Shown here in pieces: positions 11,808 to 22,689 of a stretch of 64,000 nucleotides of DNA; position 1 is the stretch's first letter, and every line of letters begins with the position of its first letter. Position numbers and translations under genes: made by a program. The notes beneath the pieces are model-generated. The model was not told where the DNA came from. It made no database searches and saw only the letters and a list, made by a program, of their open reading frames with translations. The DNA is taken from assembly GCA_025060135.1 (NCBI GenBank), contig JANXCY010000009.1:1-64000 (forward strand), given 5' to 3'. The stretch comes from Anaerolineae bacterium (GTDB taxonomy: Bacteria > Chloroflexota > Anaerolineae > B4-G1 > DUEL01).

Positions 11808-14672
11808 TTATCCGGGTTCCTTCGCGTCCATCGCCAGAATCCGCCGCAGGAACTGGCCAGTGTAACTGGCCTCCACCTGTGCCACCTCTTCGGGCCGGCC
11901 CTCAGCCACCACCCAGCCCCCAGCATCGCCTCCTTCGGGGCCCAGGTCTATGATCCAATCCGCCACCTTGATGATGTCCGGATGGTGCTCTATGATGACC
12001 ACCGTGTTGCCCGCATCCACCAGCCGGTTCAGGACCGCCACCAGTTTGTCCACGTCTGCCGCATGAAGCCCCACGCTGGGCTCATCCAGGACGTAGAGGG
12101 TTCGTCCGGTAGCGATTTTGGAGAGTTCCCGCGCCAGTTTCACCCGTTGGGCCTCCCCGCCGGAGAGCGTGGGCGCGGGCTGGCCCAGCCGGATATAGCC
12201 CAGCCCCACGTCCTGCAACGTCTGCAACTTGCGCCGGATGGCCGGGAAGGCGGCGAAAAACTCCGCTGCCTCGTCTACCGTCATATCCAGTACCTCGGCA
12301 ATGTTCTTTCCTTTGTAACGAACCTGAAGCGTCTCCCGATTGTAGCGCTGGCCGTGGCAGACGTCGCAGGGGACGTAGACGTCGGGCAAAAACTGCATTT
12401 CAATGCGCAGGACGCCGTGCCCCTCGCAGGCTTCGCAGCGGCCCCCCTTCACGTTGAAGGAGAACCGCCCGGCCCGGTAACCGCGGATTTTGGAGTCCGG
12501 CAGCGAGGCGAAAAGGTCGCGGATGGGTGCAAAGAGACCAGTATAGGTCGCCGGATTGGAGCGGGGCGTCCGCCCGATGGGAGATTGGTCTATGTTGATG
12601 ACTTTATCGATGTGCTTTGTCCCCTCAATGGTGTCGTGCTCTCCGGCAGGCTCGCGGGCACCATGGAGGATCTGCGCCAAGCGGCGGTAGAGGACGTCCA
12701 CCAGCAGGGTGGATTTCCCGGAGCCAGAGACGCCGGTGATGCAGACGAACATCCCCAGCGGAATGCGGACGTCTATGTTTTTCAGGTTGTGTTCCCGCGC
12801 GCCCCGAACCACCAGGAACTGGCCGTTGCCGGGGCGACGGCGATGGGGGACGGGAATCCGCCGTCGTCCAGAGAGGTATGCCCCCGTCAGGCTGAGAGGG
12901 TGGTTCAGGACATCCTCCAAGGTCCCGGCGACGACCACTTCGCCCCCTTTCTCCCCGGCTCCGGGCCCCAGGTCAATGATCCAGTCGGCGGCGCGGATCA
13001 TCGCCTCGTCGTGCTCCACCACCAGGAGTGTGTTCCCCAGGTCCCGCATCGCTTGCAGGGTGCGAATGAGCCGGTGGTTGTCCCGCATATGCAGGCCCAC
13101 GGTCGGCTCGTCCAGGACGTAGAGGACCCCGGTCAATTGGGAGCCGATCTGCGTTGCCAGGCGGATACGCTGGGCCTCTCCACCGGAAAGGGTGTCGGCC
13201 GTCCGGTCCAGCGTCAGGTAGTCCAGCCCGACGTCCACCATAAATTGCAACCGGGAGCGGACCTCTTTCAGAATCCGGTCGGCGATGATGCGTTCCTTCT
13301 CGGTCAGCCGCCCTTCCAGTTCGTTCAGCCAGGCCAGGAGTTGGCTGGCGGGCCAGCGGGTCAGTTCGTAGATGTTCTGGCCACCTACAGTGATGGCCAG
13401 CGCCTCGGGCCGCAGACGCGCGCCGCCGCAGGCCGGGCAGGGGCGGCGGGTCATGAATTCTTCTATTTTAGCGCGGATGTAGTCGGACGTGGTCTCCCGG
13501 TAGCGGCGCTGGAGGTTGGGGATGATGCCTTCAAAGGGAGTGCGGTAGATGCGCCGCCCGCCGTCCCGCGCGGTGTAGGTGATGGGAATCTCTTCGCCAC
13601 CACTCCCGTAAAGGATGAGGTTCCGCTGGGCCGGGGTCAGTTCCCGCCAGGGGACGTCGGTGGGGATGCGGTAGTGGCGAGCAGCGGCCTCCAGCAGTTG
13701 CCAGTAATAGCCGTCGTGGTCGTCGGTGTTCCAAGCAACGATGGCCCCTTCCTCCAGCGAGAGGTCCGGGTTGGGGACGATAAGGTCCGGGTCCAGTTCG
13801 GTCCGGGTCCCCAGCCCCTGGCAGGTCCGGCAGGCGCCGTGGGGACTGTTGAAGGAGAACGTCCGCGGCTCAATCTCCGGCAAACTGATCCCGCAGACTG
13901 GGCAAGCCAGGTGTTCGGAGTAGAGAAGGTCGCGCGGGGGGTCAGAAGAAACGTCGTTGATGACAACAATGCCGTCGCCCAACCGGAGGGCTGTCTCCAC
14001 CGAGTCGGTCAGGCGGGTGCGAAAGTCCGCGTCGGACTCTTCGGGGACGATGAGTCGGTCCACCACCGCCTCAATCGTGTGGAGTTTGTACCGGTCCAGT
14101 TCTATCTCCTCGTCCACGTCCCGGACGACACCGTCTACCCGAACGCGAACGAACCCGGCCTTGCGGACATCTTCCAAGACCGACTGGTGGTGGCCCTTGC
14201 GGTCCCGGACCAGGGGGGCCAGGACCTGGAAGCGGGTGCCTGGCGGCAGGGCGAGGACCGCATCCACGATCTGCTGGGCTGATTGTCGGGTTACCTCGCG
14301 GCCGCACTGGGGGCAGTGGGGGAGACCGATGCGGGCATAGAGAAGCCGGAGATAGTCATAGATTTCGGTGACAGTGCCCACGGTGGAGCGGGGGTTGTGG
14401 GAGACGCCTCGCTGGTCAATGGAGATGGCAGGGGAGAGGCCCTCAATGGAGTCCACATCGGGCTTCTGCATCTCCCCCAGGAACTGGCGCGCGTAGGCGG
14501 AGAGGGACTCCACGTAGCGGCGCTGTCCCTCGGCAAAGATGGTATCAAAAGCCAGGGAGGACTTCCCCGAACCGGAGATGCCGGTGATGACGACCAGGCG
14601 GTTGCGGGGAATCTCCACGGTAATATTTTTGAGATTGTGTTGCCGGGCGCCCCGGACAATGATCCGATCCAT
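11808..14672 (-). CDS. uvrA: Excinuclease ABC subunit A
   Basis: Duplicated ABC ATPase with [30 protein letters not shown], CPxCG zinc motifs. Confidence 0.98.
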   Translation of the reverse strand: MDRIIVRGARQHNLKNITVEIPRNRLVVITGISGSGKSSLAFDTIFAEGQRRYVESLSAYARQFLGEMQKPDVDSIEGLSPAISIDQRGVSHNPRSTVGTVTEIYDYLRLLYARIGLPHCPQCGREVTRQSAQQIVDAVLALPPGTRFQVLAPLVRDRKGHHQSVLEDVRKAGFVRVRVDGVVRDVDEEIELDRYKLHTIEAVVDRLIVPEESDADFRTRLTDSVETALRLGDGIVVINDVSSDPPRDLLYSEHLACPVCGISLPEIEPRTFSFNSPHGACRTCQGLGTRTELDPDLIVPNPDLSLEEGAIVAWNTDDHDGYYWQLLEAAARHYRIPTDVPWRELTPAQRNLILYGSGGEEIPITYTARDGGRRIYRTPFEGIIPNLQRRYRETTSDYIRAKIEEFMTRRPCPACGGARLRPEALAITVGGQNIYELTRWPASQLLAWLNELEGRLTEKERIIADRILKEVRSRLQFMVDVGLDYLTLDRTADTLSGGEAQRIRLATQIGSQLTGVLYVLDEPTVGLHMRDNHRLIRTLQAMRDLGNTLLVVEHDEAMIRAADWIIDLGPGAGEKGGEVVVAGTLEDVLNHPLSLTGAYLSGRRRIPVPHRRRPGNGQFLVVRGAREHNLKNIDVRIPLGMFVCITGVSGSGKSTLLVDVLYRRLAQILHGAREPAGEHDTIEGTKHIDKVINIDQSPIGRTPRSNPATYTGLFAPIRDLFASLPDSKIRGYRAGRFSFNVKGGRCEACEGHGVLRIEMQFLPDVYVPCDVCHGQRYNRETLQVRYKGKNIAEVLDMTVDEAAEFFAAFPAIRRKLQTLQDVGLGYIRLGQPAPTLSGGEAQRVKLARELSKIATGRTLYVLDEPSVGLHAADVDKLVAVLNRLVDAGNTVVIIEHHPDIIKVADWIIDLGPEGGDAGGWVVAEGRPEEVAQVEASYTGQFLRRILAMDAKEPG

Positions 14673-14836
14673 GGTTCACCTGTGGCGAACAGATATTTTA
14701 ACATGGGTTTATCCAATCAGCAATGGGGTATGAAGAGCTTGGACATCAGTGAGACCCCTTCCCTGCGTGGATTTGACAGGCGGCGAAAACGGTGATAGAC
14801 TGATAACCATCCCACGCGGAGCGAGCGGAGGCATCG

Positions 14837-15307
14837 GTGGAGGCGTTCTATTGGGTTCTGCCCTCTCTGCTGGCCGGGCGGCCCGGGCCGCAGGTTGCCC
14901 CGTGGGACCTGAAGGAACTCTGGGCAGCGGGATTCCGCACAGTCGTCTCGCTGGTTCCGGTGGAAAGCGAGCCCATCCGGGCGGCGGGCTTCCGCCACCT
15001 CCTGGTTCCACTGAACGGAGGGCTGGCCTTTCTCCCCCCGATGCGGCAGCGCCTGGCGCAGCAGATGGAGCCGGTGATTGATTTCGTGGCTGGAGAGATT
15101 GCCGCCGGTCGCCCCACCCTGGTCCACTGCCGCCAGGGGAATGACCGTACCGGTGCGGTCCTGGCCGGTTACCTGATCCGCTACCAGGGCCTGAACCCCG
15201 AGGAAGCCATCCGTCGGCTGCGGGAAGCCAACCCCCGCGCCCTGCGCTCGCTGGGATTCAAACAACTGGTGAAACGCCTGGCCGACTTTCCGCATGGGAA
15301 CCGATAA
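14837..15307 (+). CDS. Dual-specificity/tyrosine phosphatase-like protein
   Basis: LVHCRQGNDRTG = HCX5R signature. Confidence 0.85.
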   Translation: MEAFYWVLPSLLAGRPGPQVAPWDLKELWAAGFRTVVSLVPVESEPIRAAGFRHLLVPLNGGLAFLPPMRQRLAQQMEPVIDFVAGEIAAGRPTLVHCRQGNDRTGAVLAGYLIRYQGLNPEEAIRRLREANPRALRSLGFKQLVKRLADFPHGNR

Positions 15308-16199
15308 CGTCCGTGTCCATCCACGTTCATCCGCGTCTCACTTCCCGCCCCACCTGGCCCTGCTGGTGGGTGTTCTGGCCGCCTCCACCGCCTCGCCCAT
15401 CATCCGGCTGGCCCAGGCGGAAGTGGACTCGCTGGCGATCGCCGCCTGGCGGCTCACTCTGGCTTCCCTTATCCTGGCACCGATTGCGCTGACAGCCCAG
15501 CGGGAGGAACTGCGCCGCCTGACCCGGCGAGATGGGCTCTTGATGCTGGCTTCCGGCGCTATGCTGGCCCTCCACTTCGCCACCTGGATTTCCTCCCTGG
15601 CCTACACCTCTGTGGCGGCCTCGGTCGTCCTGGTGAGCACCAGTCCCCTCTTCGTGGGCCTGGGGTCGTTCCTGATCCTGCGGGAACGGCTGAGCCGCTC
15701 TCTGCTGGTCAGCCTGGCTGTGGCCACGCTGGGGTCCATCATCATCGGTATGAACGATTGGGGACAGGGCACCCACCGGCTGACCGGAGACCTGCTGGCG
15801 CTGGCCGGGGCGCTTTCCGTGGCAGGCTATTTTCTCATCGGGCGACGGCTACGAGCCCGCCTCTCTCTGCTGGCCTACGTCTTTCCCGTCTATGCCACCG
15901 CCGCCGCTGTCCTGCTGGCCGTCGCTATGCTGACGCGCGTTCCCCTGGGAGGATACCCCCCGGTCCACTGGCTTTGGCTGCTTCTGCTGGCAGTGGGGCC
16001 ACAGATTACGGGCCATTCTTCCCTGAATTGGGCCCTCCGTCACCTCCCAGCCACTTATGTAACGCTGGCGATCCTAGGAGAACCGGTCGGCTCCAGCATC
16101 CTGGCCTGGATCATCCTGGGGGAAACGCCTGGTGTTGCGACCCTGATCGGGGGCGTGCTGGTCCTGACCGGCATCGCCATCGCTACCCGCCCGGAATGA
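15294..16199 (+). CDS. EamA/DMT-family transporter
   Basis: About ten hydrophobic helices, duplicated EamA halves; overlaps the upstream phosphatase ORF. Confidence 0.88.
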   Translation: MGTDNVRVHPRSSASHFPPHLALLVGVLAASTASPIIRLAQAEVDSLAIAAWRLTLASLILAPIALTAQREELRRLTRRDGLLMLASGAMLALHFATWISSLAYTSVAASVVLVSTSPLFVGLGSFLILRERLSRSLLVSLAVATLGSIIIGMNDWGQGTHRLTGDLLALAGALSVAGYFLIGRRLRARLSLLAYVFPVYATAAAVLLAVAMLTRVPLGGYPPVHWLWLLLLAVGPQITGHSSLNWALRHLPATYVTLAILGEPVGSSILAWIILGETPGVATLIGGVLVLTGIAIATRPE

Positions 16200-16304
16200 C
16201 CGCCTGACCGATGGCAGGAGGATCCGTAGCGCAGGCTACATTCACAGGTGGGGCGGTGTGCGCTACAGAGCCGATGGCGCAAATCCTAACGGAAGCGATA
16301 CGCG

Positions 16305-17645
16305 ATGGCTGAACCCGGCGAACCGCTGACTGAACGGGAACTGGAAATTCTCCGCTACGTTGCCACCGGCGCTTCTAACAAAGAGATCGCCCACCGGCTA
16401 CACATCAGTACCAACACGGTCAAGGTCCATCTGCGGAACATCTTCACCAAATTGGAGGTGGTTTCCCGCACCGAGGCGACGATGGTCGCCGTGCGCCGGG
16501 GATGGGTCGCCGTGGGGGAAGTGCGCACCGTCAGCGAGGAGGAACCGGGCGCGGAAGCGCTGCAGGCCCCCATAACCGCTCCTGCGGCGCCCGAACCCCC
16601 TCTCCCCTGGTACCGTCGGGTGTTCCTGATGGTAGCGGCGCTGATCGCCCTGGCGGCCGCGGCCCTCGCCTGGCCTCGTCCGGTCCCTTCGGCTCCCCCT
16701 GCCGCCGGAGTCCTCCCCTCCCGGAGCGAAGCGGCGACCATGAGCGCGGGCCGCCGCGCCGCATCCCGGTGGGTGGAGCGGGCCCAGATGCCCACCCGGC
16801 GGGCCTGGCTGGCGGCGACGGCGTGGGAGCGGCGCCTGCTGGCCATTGGCGGAGAGACACCGGAGGGAATCACCGACGCAGTGGAAATCTACGACCCTGC
16901 CACAGATACCTGGGCGCGCGGTACGCCCAAACCAACCCCCGCTGCCTACATTGGCGCCGCCGTTCTGGGAAACCGGGTCTTTGTCCCGGGAGGATGCACC
17001 GCCGACGGCGCGGCTCTCTCTGTCTTGGAGGTCTACGATCCCGCCGCCGATACCTGGGCAACCGCCGCATCGCTCCCCCGGCCCCTCTGTGGCTACGCGC
17101 TGGCCGTCTATGGAGACCGCCTCTACCTCTTCGGCGGCACCGACGGCCGGGCCTACCTGGATACCGTCTACGCCTACGACCCTCAGGCCAACCGCTGGGA
17201 AGAGCAGGCCACGATGCCCATAGCGCAGGCGTTGGCGGCCGCGGCCCCGCTGGAAAACGCAGTCTACGTAGTGGGCGGATATCGCGCTGGCCAGGAGCAG
17301 ACCACCTGTGCCGTCTACCACCCAGCGCGGCGGACCTGGTCGTCCTGTGCTCCTCTCACCCTGCCCCGGGGTGGCCTGGGACTGATCCCTTTCAGTGGTC
17401 AACTCTACGCTGTCGGCGGCGGAGGCTGGGGAGGTTATCTGGGCTTCAACGAACGATACGACCCGGCCCAGGCCCGCTGGATGCCGGTGGAGACCCCCCT
17501 CCTGGGCGAATGGCATGGAGTGGGGGTGGTCCTGGTAGACCTGACCATTTACGCCGTCGGCGGCTATAGCGATGATTATCTCAGCCTGACCCTGGCCTTT
17601 GAGCCACTCCCGTTCCGGATCTTCATCCCGGCTACGGAACGATAA
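16305..17645 (+). CDS. LuxR-type HTH, single TM, Kelch-repeat protein
   Basis: LTERELEILRYVATGASNKEIAHRLHISTNTVKVHLRNIFTKL; TM VFLMVAALIALAAAALAW; repeated Kelch blades. Confidence 0.9.
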   Translation: MAEPGEPLTERELEILRYVATGASNKEIAHRLHISTNTVKVHLRNIFTKLEVVSRTEATMVAVRRGWVAVGEVRTVSEEEPGAEALQAPITAPAAPEPPLPWYRRVFLMVAALIALAAAALAWPRPVPSAPPAAGVLPSRSEAATMSAGRRAASRWVERAQMPTRRAWLAATAWERRLLAIGGETPEGITDAVEIYDPATDTWARGTPKPTPAAYIGAAVLGNRVFVPGGCTADGAALSVLEVYDPAADTWATAASLPRPLCGYALAVYGDRLYLFGGTDGRAYLDTVYAYDPQANRWEEQATMPIAQALAAAAPLENAVYVVGGYRAGQEQTTCAVYHPARRTWSSCAPLTLPRGGLGLIPFSGQLYAVGGGGWGGYLGFNERYDPAQARWMPVETPLLGEWHGVGVVLVDLTIYAVGGYSDDYLSLTLAFEPLPFRIFIPATER

Positions 17646-17742
17646 GGCAGTGGCTGGGAAGCCACACTGGAGATGAGCCATCTCGTTTGTTGCGGCGGCG
17701 CGGCCGCCGCAACAATGTTTACCCTGATGTTGGGAGGTCCCG

Positions 17743-18363
17743 ATGTACGCCATCCTGAAGCGACTGGTCTGCACATTGTTTCCGCTCCTGGTCCGGGCGC
17801 GGGTAACGGGGGAGGAAAACTTCCCACCCAGCGGCCCCTACATCCTGGCGACTAACCACCTCTCCGTCTTTGACCTCCCACTGATTATGATGGTCTGCCC
17901 CCATACGGTGCGCGCGTTCGCTGCCTCCAAGCACCGCCGTAACCCGTTCTACTTCCTTCTCCTCAGTGCAGCCGGCTCCATCTGGGTCCGGCGAGGGGAA
18001 ATAGACCGAGAGGCGCTGCGCGGTGCCTTTGAGGTCCTCAAACGGGGGGAAGTCCTGGGGATGGCCCCGGAAGGCACCCGCGCCCGTAAAGTCTATGCCC
18101 TTCAGCCGGGGAAGACCGGCGCGGCCTATATCGCCACCCGTGCCGACGTCCCCATTGTCCCCGTGGGACTGACCGGGACCGAAAAGGTTAAGGAGAACCT
18201 CCCCCGCCTGCGTCGCACCGACGTAACCATTACCATTGGCGAGCCATTCCGCCTGCCGGAGAGCGGACGGGTGCGCGGGCCCAAACTGGACGAATACACT
18301 GACCTGATCATGCGCCGCATCGCGGCGCTCCTCCCGCCCGAATACCGAGGAGTCTATGGCTGA
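17743..18363 (+). CDS. 1-acyl-sn-glycerol-3-phosphate acyltransferase family
   Basis: NHLSVFD (HX4D) and APEGTRAR motifs. Confidence 0.88.
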   Translation: MYAILKRLVCTLFPLLVRARVTGEENFPPSGPYILATNHLSVFDLPLIMMVCPHTVRAFAASKHRRNPFYFLLLSAAGSIWVRRGEIDREALRGAFEVLKRGEVLGMAPEGTRARKVYALQPGKTGAAYIATRADVPIVPVGLTGTEKVKENLPRLRRTDVTITIGEPFRLPESGRVRGPKLDEYTDLIMRRIAALLPPEYRGVYG

Positions 18364-21202
18364 AAACCGACCCTACACCCTCCATGTCGTCTCCCACACC
18401 CACTGGGACCGGGAATGGTACCGCACCTACCAGCAGTTCCGCTTCCGGCTGGTCCACCTGGTGGCAGAACTGGTGGACATCATGGAGCGGGACCCCGCCT
18501 ACCGCTATTTCCTCCTGGACGGGCAGACAGTGGTCTTGGAGGACGTGGTAGATGTCCGGCCCGACCTGGAAGGTCGCCTGCGGCGACTGATCGGAGAGGG
18601 ACGGCTCTTCATCGGCCCCTGGTTCGTTCTGCCGGACGAGTTCCTGGTGAGCCCTGAAGCGCTGGTGCGCAACCTCCTCTTGGGCGACCGCATCGCCCGC
18701 GCCTGGGGCGCGAAGATGACCATCGGCTACCTCCCCGATACCTTCGGGCACATCTCCCAACTCCCTCAGCTCCTGCGCGGGTTCGGGATGGATACCGCTG
18801 TCCTCTGGCGCGGCGTCGGGGAGGCTCCCACGGAGTTCCGCTGGGCTGCCCCCGATGGTTCCGAAGTCCTAGTCAGTTACCTGCGGGATTCCTACAGCAA
18901 CGCCGCTCACCTTCCGGGGGACGAAGCGGGCTTCGCCGCCGCGCTGGCAGCGGAGCGGGACCGCCTGGCCCCCCATGCTGCCACCTCCCACCTGCTCCTG
19001 ATGCAGGGCACTGACCACATGTTCCCCCGAGCCGACCTCCCACGCCTTCTGGAAGCCGCCGACCGGGTCCTCCCCGACCAGGTCATCCATTCCAGCCTCC
19101 CGGACTACGTCGCGGCAGCGCGGGCCGAACTGGGAGAAGAGGGTATCCGCCGCCTGCCCCTCCGCAACGGCGAGATGCGCGACCCCTCCCGCGCTCACCT
19201 CCTCCCTGGCGTCCTCTCGGCCCGGATGGGGATCAAACAGCGCAACCACGCCTGCCAGACATTGCTGGAACGCTGGGCCGAACCGTTCTCTGCCCTGGCT
19301 GCTCCCTCGCTGGCCCCCTTCCTCCGACGAGCATGGAAGTACCTCCTGGAAAACCACCCCCACGACTCCATCTGCGGCTGTTCGGTGGACCCGGTCCATC
19401 GGGAGATGCAAACCCGCTTTGACTGGTGCCAACAGATTGGCGAGGAAGTTACCCAGACGGCACTGGAGGCCATCGCCGCGCAGGTGGACACGCGAGGGGA
19501 AGGGGCCGTCGCGCTGGTGGTCTTCAACCCGTCCTCCACGCCCCGCACCGATCGGATCGTCGCCGCTGTCTCTCCGCCGGTGGACCCCGAGGGGAGCGTG
19601 CTGATCGGGCCGGATGAACACTCCGTTCCCTTCCATGTCCTGCGCCATACGATAGGCGCGGAGATGGAGTGGACCTTTGACCGAGAGACAATGCGGCAGA
19701 TGACCGCTATGGCCCTGGCCGGTGGTGGGGTCGTCTATGGCGACCGGGTGGTGCGGGGAATGAGCGTCTGGCGGGAAGGGGAGACAGGCCGGTTGACCCT
19801 TTCTGTTGGGCGGGGGACGGCGGGCACTCCTCCCGAGCATCTGGCCGACGCCGTCGCCGCCCTCCAGGCCCTGCTGGAGGATGAGACGGTGCAACAGTTC
19901 ATCGTCCGAGTGCGGGAGGACGAGGCACTGGAGGTTGCCTTCGTTGCCCGGGACGTGCCCCCTCTGGGCTATGCCACGTACCGCTGGGCTTCCTGTGAAC
20001 GACCGGGTGGCGCCAAATGCCCCTTGCGCTCCGAACGCCCCGACGAACTGGCCATCGAAAACGAATGTCTCCGAGTAGAAGCCGACCCGCAGACGGGCCT
20101 GCTGACAGTCTCCGACAAAGAGACCGGGCTGGTCCTTGCCAGTACCCATCGCTTCGTGGACGGCGGCGACCGAGGGGACGAGTACAACTACTGCCCCCCG
20201 GAGGAGGACCTGCTGGTGGACCGACCCGCCGTCCCGCCAGTCATCCACCGGGAGGCCGACGCGCTGGGGGAGAGCCTGGTGATAGAGATGACCTACCGGG
20301 TGCCGGAGGCGCTGGCTCCGGAGCGGAGTCGTCGCAGCAAGCAGTATATAGACCTCCCTATCACCACCCGGGTTACGCTGACAGCGGGCCTGCGGCGGGT
20401 AGATTTCCAAACCGTGGTGGAGAACAATGCGCGGGACCACCGGCTGCGGGTCCATTTCCCAGTTCCTTTGGCAGCGGAGACGGCCTGGGTGGAGGGGCAC
20501 TGGGACGTCGTAGCGCAGGCCCTCGGCAGTGGCACAAGCGGTCAGCCCGCGAGACCGGATTGGGCTGAACAGCCCGTCCCCACCCGCCCCCAGCGCGGCT
20601 GGGCCTGCCTCTCCGATGGCCACTTCGGGGTAACCGTTGCTGTCCGGGGCCTGCCAGAGGTGGAGGTAATGCAGGCTGAAAGCCTGCGCTCCGAGATCGC
20701 CCTGACCCTCCTACGGTGCGTGGGCTGGCTCTCCCGGGACGATTTCCCCTGCCGGGCCGGACATGCCGGACCAGCACTGGCCGTGCCGGAAGCCCAATGT
20801 CCGGGTCGCCACACCTTTCGCTACGCGCTGATCCTCCACACTGGAGACTGGCGGACGTCCTTCGCCGATGCCGATGCTTTCCAGACCGACCTGCGAGCCC
20901 TATCGGTGCCCGCTCACCCTGGGCCCCTCCCGCCGGTCCTCTCTTTTGCCCGCATAGACCCGCCAGCACTGCGCCTGAGCGCGCTGAAGCCCCCCGAAGA
21001 AGGCGAGGGGTTCATCCTGCGGTTGTGGAACATAGAGGACCATCCGGTGGAGGGGACGGTTCGCTTCTGGCGGCCCTTCGCGCGGGCCCTGCGGGTCAAC
21101 CTGGCGGAGGAGGGGGAAGAGGTCCTGGCGACCCGCACCGACACCCTGCGCTTGACCGCTGGCGGTCGCCAGGTGATAACGGTGCGGATAATCGGCCTGT
21201 AG
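18356..21202 (+). CDS. GH38 alpha-mannosidase
   Basis: HVVSHTHWDREWYRTY; IGYLPDTFGHISQLPQLLRGFG; NHPHDSICGCSVDPVHREM. Confidence 0.94.
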   Translation: MAENRPYTLHVVSHTHWDREWYRTYQQFRFRLVHLVAELVDIMERDPAYRYFLLDGQTVVLEDVVDVRPDLEGRLRRLIGEGRLFIGPWFVLPDEFLVSPEALVRNLLLGDRIARAWGAKMTIGYLPDTFGHISQLPQLLRGFGMDTAVLWRGVGEAPTEFRWAAPDGSEVLVSYLRDSYSNAAHLPGDEAGFAAALAAERDRLAPHAATSHLLLMQGTDHMFPRADLPRLLEAADRVLPDQVIHSSLPDYVAAARAELGEEGIRRLPLRNGEMRDPSRAHLLPGVLSARMGIKQRNHACQTLLERWAEPFSALAAPSLAPFLRRAWKYLLENHPHDSICGCSVDPVHREMQTRFDWCQQIGEEVTQTALEAIAAQVDTRGEGAVALVVFNPSSTPRTDRIVAAVSPPVDPEGSVLIGPDEHSVPFHVLRHTIGAEMEWTFDRETMRQMTAMALAGGGVVYGDRVVRGMSVWREGETGRLTLSVGRGTAGTPPEHLADAVAALQALLEDETVQQFIVRVREDEALEVAFVARDVPPLGYATYRWASCERPGGAKCPLRSERPDELAIENECLRVEADPQTGLLTVSDKETGLVLASTHRFVDGGDRGDEYNYCPPEEDLLVDRPAVPPVIHREADALGESLVIEMTYRVPEALAPERSRRSKQYIDLPITTRVTLTAGLRRVDFQTVVENNARDHRLRVHFPVPLAAETAWVEGHWDVVAQALGSGTSGQPARPDWAEQPVPTRPQRGWACLSDGHFGVTVAVRGLPEVEVMQAESLRSEIALTLLRCVGWLSRDDFPCRAGHAGPALAVPEAQCPGRHTFRYALILHTGDWRTSFADADAFQTDLRALSVPAHPGPLPPVLSFARIDPPALRLSALKPPEEGEGFILRLWNIEDHPVEGTVRFWRPFARALRVNLAEEGEEVLATRTDTLRLTAGGRQVITVRIIGL

Positions 21203-21257
21203 CCCGTCGCGCAAGATTCATCCTGCGCTCCCGTTTCCGGTTCCTCGCTGGAAAAGC

Positions 21258-21293
21258 AACCCTCCCGCAGATGGGGGCACCTGCGGGAGGGTT
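21258..21293. terminator. Convergent terminator between GH38 gene and rplS
   Basis: Perfect 13-bp inverted repeat AACCCTCCCGCAG/CTGCGGGAGGGTT. Confidence 0.75.
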
Positions 21294-21306
21294 ACTATAC
21301 AAGGGC

Positions 21307-21660
21307 TTATTCGGGTCTCTTTTCCTTCAGGCGCGTGGCTTTTCCCTTCAGCCCTCGCATATAGTAGAGCCGCGCCCGCCGGACCTTCCCGTGCCGGGTG
21401 ATTTCCACCCTCTCCACGCGCGGGGAGTAGAGGGGGAACGTGCGCTCCACGCCGATGCCATGGGCAGCAATGCGGCGAACGGTGAAACTGGCTCCGGCGC
21501 CGCTACCGCGCACCCGGATGACCATACCCTGAAAAACCTGCACCCGCTCCCGGCCTCCTTCCACAATCCGGGCATACACCCGTACTGTATCTCCTGGTCG
21601 CAGGTCGGGGATATTCGGGTTGCGCTCCAGTTGTCGGTTCAGTGATTCCAATAGGTCCAT
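21307..21660 (-). CDS. rplS: 50S ribosomal protein L19
   Basis: [32 protein letters not shown]; start [10 protein letters not shown]. Confidence 0.97.
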   Translation of the reverse strand: MDLLESLNRQLERNPNIPDLRPGDTVRVYARIVEGGRERVQVFQGMVIRVRGSGAGASFTVRRIAAHGIGVERTFPLYSPRVERVEITRHGKVRRARLYYMRGLKGKATRLKEKRPE

Positions 21661-21701
21661 GGATTCACCCCTCTCTCCATCCACTGACTCAACGAGGGTG
21701 C

Positions 21702-21729
21702 ATTATACCACAAGTCCGAAATCCGGCAA
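21702..21729 (-). promoter_or_regulatory. rplS promoter TTGCCG-N16-TATAAT
   Basis: Boxes on minus strand upstream of rplS. Confidence 0.5.
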
Positions 21730-21862
21730 GGCCAGACCTTGGTTTGGACATGATAGGAAGCGAGGGATTGGACAGCGGCTTCCTGCTGCCGCCCAATCCC
21801 CTTAACCGCCCCTGCCCTTGGAGCTTGGCTTTTCAGCCCTCAGAAGCCCACCCTGGGGCTAT

Positions 21863-21891
21863 TTGACAGAATCTCCATCCCGCAGTATAAT
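21863..21891 (+). promoter_or_regulatory. Consensus sigma70 promoter TTGACA-N17-TATAAT
   Basis: Perfect -35 and -10 boxes upstream of the S1-domain gene. Confidence 0.85.
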
Positions 21892-21941
21892 AGGCCCGCC
21901 CGGTCGGGGAGACCGGGCACCATTGTGCATCAGGAGTGCGG

Positions 21942-22559
21942 ATGGAACCGACAGGATTCCGACCCACATCCATCGCCGAACTCCGCCCCAAGATGCAACT
22001 GGAAGGCGTGGTCCGCAAGGTGGAACTCTACGGCGCCTTCGTAGACATCGGTCTGGAACGGGACGGGCTGATCCACATCTCCCAGTTGAGCGACAAGCCG
22101 GTCCACCGCGTTACCGACGTGGTCAAAGAGGGCCAGAAAGTTACCGTGTGGGTAACGCAGGTGGACCCCCGGCAGGGACGCATTGCTTTAACCCTGGTCA
22201 AACCCCCGGCCGTAGAATGGAAAGAACTGGCCGAGGGGCAAACACACACCGGCCGGGTGGTTCGGGTAGAGCGGTACGGACTGTTTGTGGACATCGGGGC
22301 CGAACGCCCGGGCCTCCTGCATATCCGGGAGATGGGGAGATTCAACCGACCGGATATGTATCGCGTGGGGGACGAGATTGAGGTGCGGATCCTGCACCTG
22401 GATCGGCGCAAAAAGCGGATAGACCTCGCATTGGCGGAAACAGAGATCCCTCCCCAGGAGCCCGAAGAGCCTCTCCCGAGCCCCATAGAACTGGCGTTTC
22501 GGCGGGCGATCGAAGAGGCCCAGCGGCGAAGCAGAACCCGCGCGATTGCCGCCCGGTAA
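21942..22559 (+). CDS. Two-S1-domain RNA-binding protein
   Basis: Two copies of VRKVELYGAFVDIG/VRVERYGLFVDIG S1 motifs; RBS AGGAG upstream. Confidence 0.9.
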   Translation: MEPTGFRPTSIAELRPKMQLEGVVRKVELYGAFVDIGLERDGLIHISQLSDKPVHRVTDVVKEGQKVTVWVTQVDPRQGRIALTLVKPPAVEWKELAEGQTHTGRVVRVERYGLFVDIGAERPGLLHIREMGRFNRPDMYRVGDEIEVRILHLDRRKKRIDLALAETEIPPQEPEEPLPSPIELAFRRAIEEAQRRSRTRAIAAR

Positions 22560-22581
22560 AGCCAGACCCCACACCCGGCCG

Positions 22582-22689
22582 GGCAAGACGTGATTCCGAT
22601 CCCGATGCTCTCGCGAGGCGCGCGGTCGCCGGAGTTCCTGGACCTGATGGAGAGGCAAGACGTGATTCTGATCCCGATGCTCTCGCGAG
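22582..22689. repeat. 36-bp direct repeat, 36-nt spacer, 36-bp direct repeat
   Basis: GGCAAGACGTGATTYYGATCCCGATGCTCTCGCGAG at 22582-22617 and 22654-22689, one mismatch. Confidence 0.9.

Noticed and set aside
11982-14282. 766-aa ORF antisense to uvrA
   Set aside because: Complement of a conserved gene; composition not protein-like
18869-20623. 584-aa ORF antisense to GH38 mannosidase
   Set aside because: Opposite strand has clear GH38 motifs
22582-22689. Bona fide CRISPR array
   Set aside because: Only two repeats, one spacer, no cas genes in the window, and the stretch is open in a coding-like frame; retained only as a repeat observation
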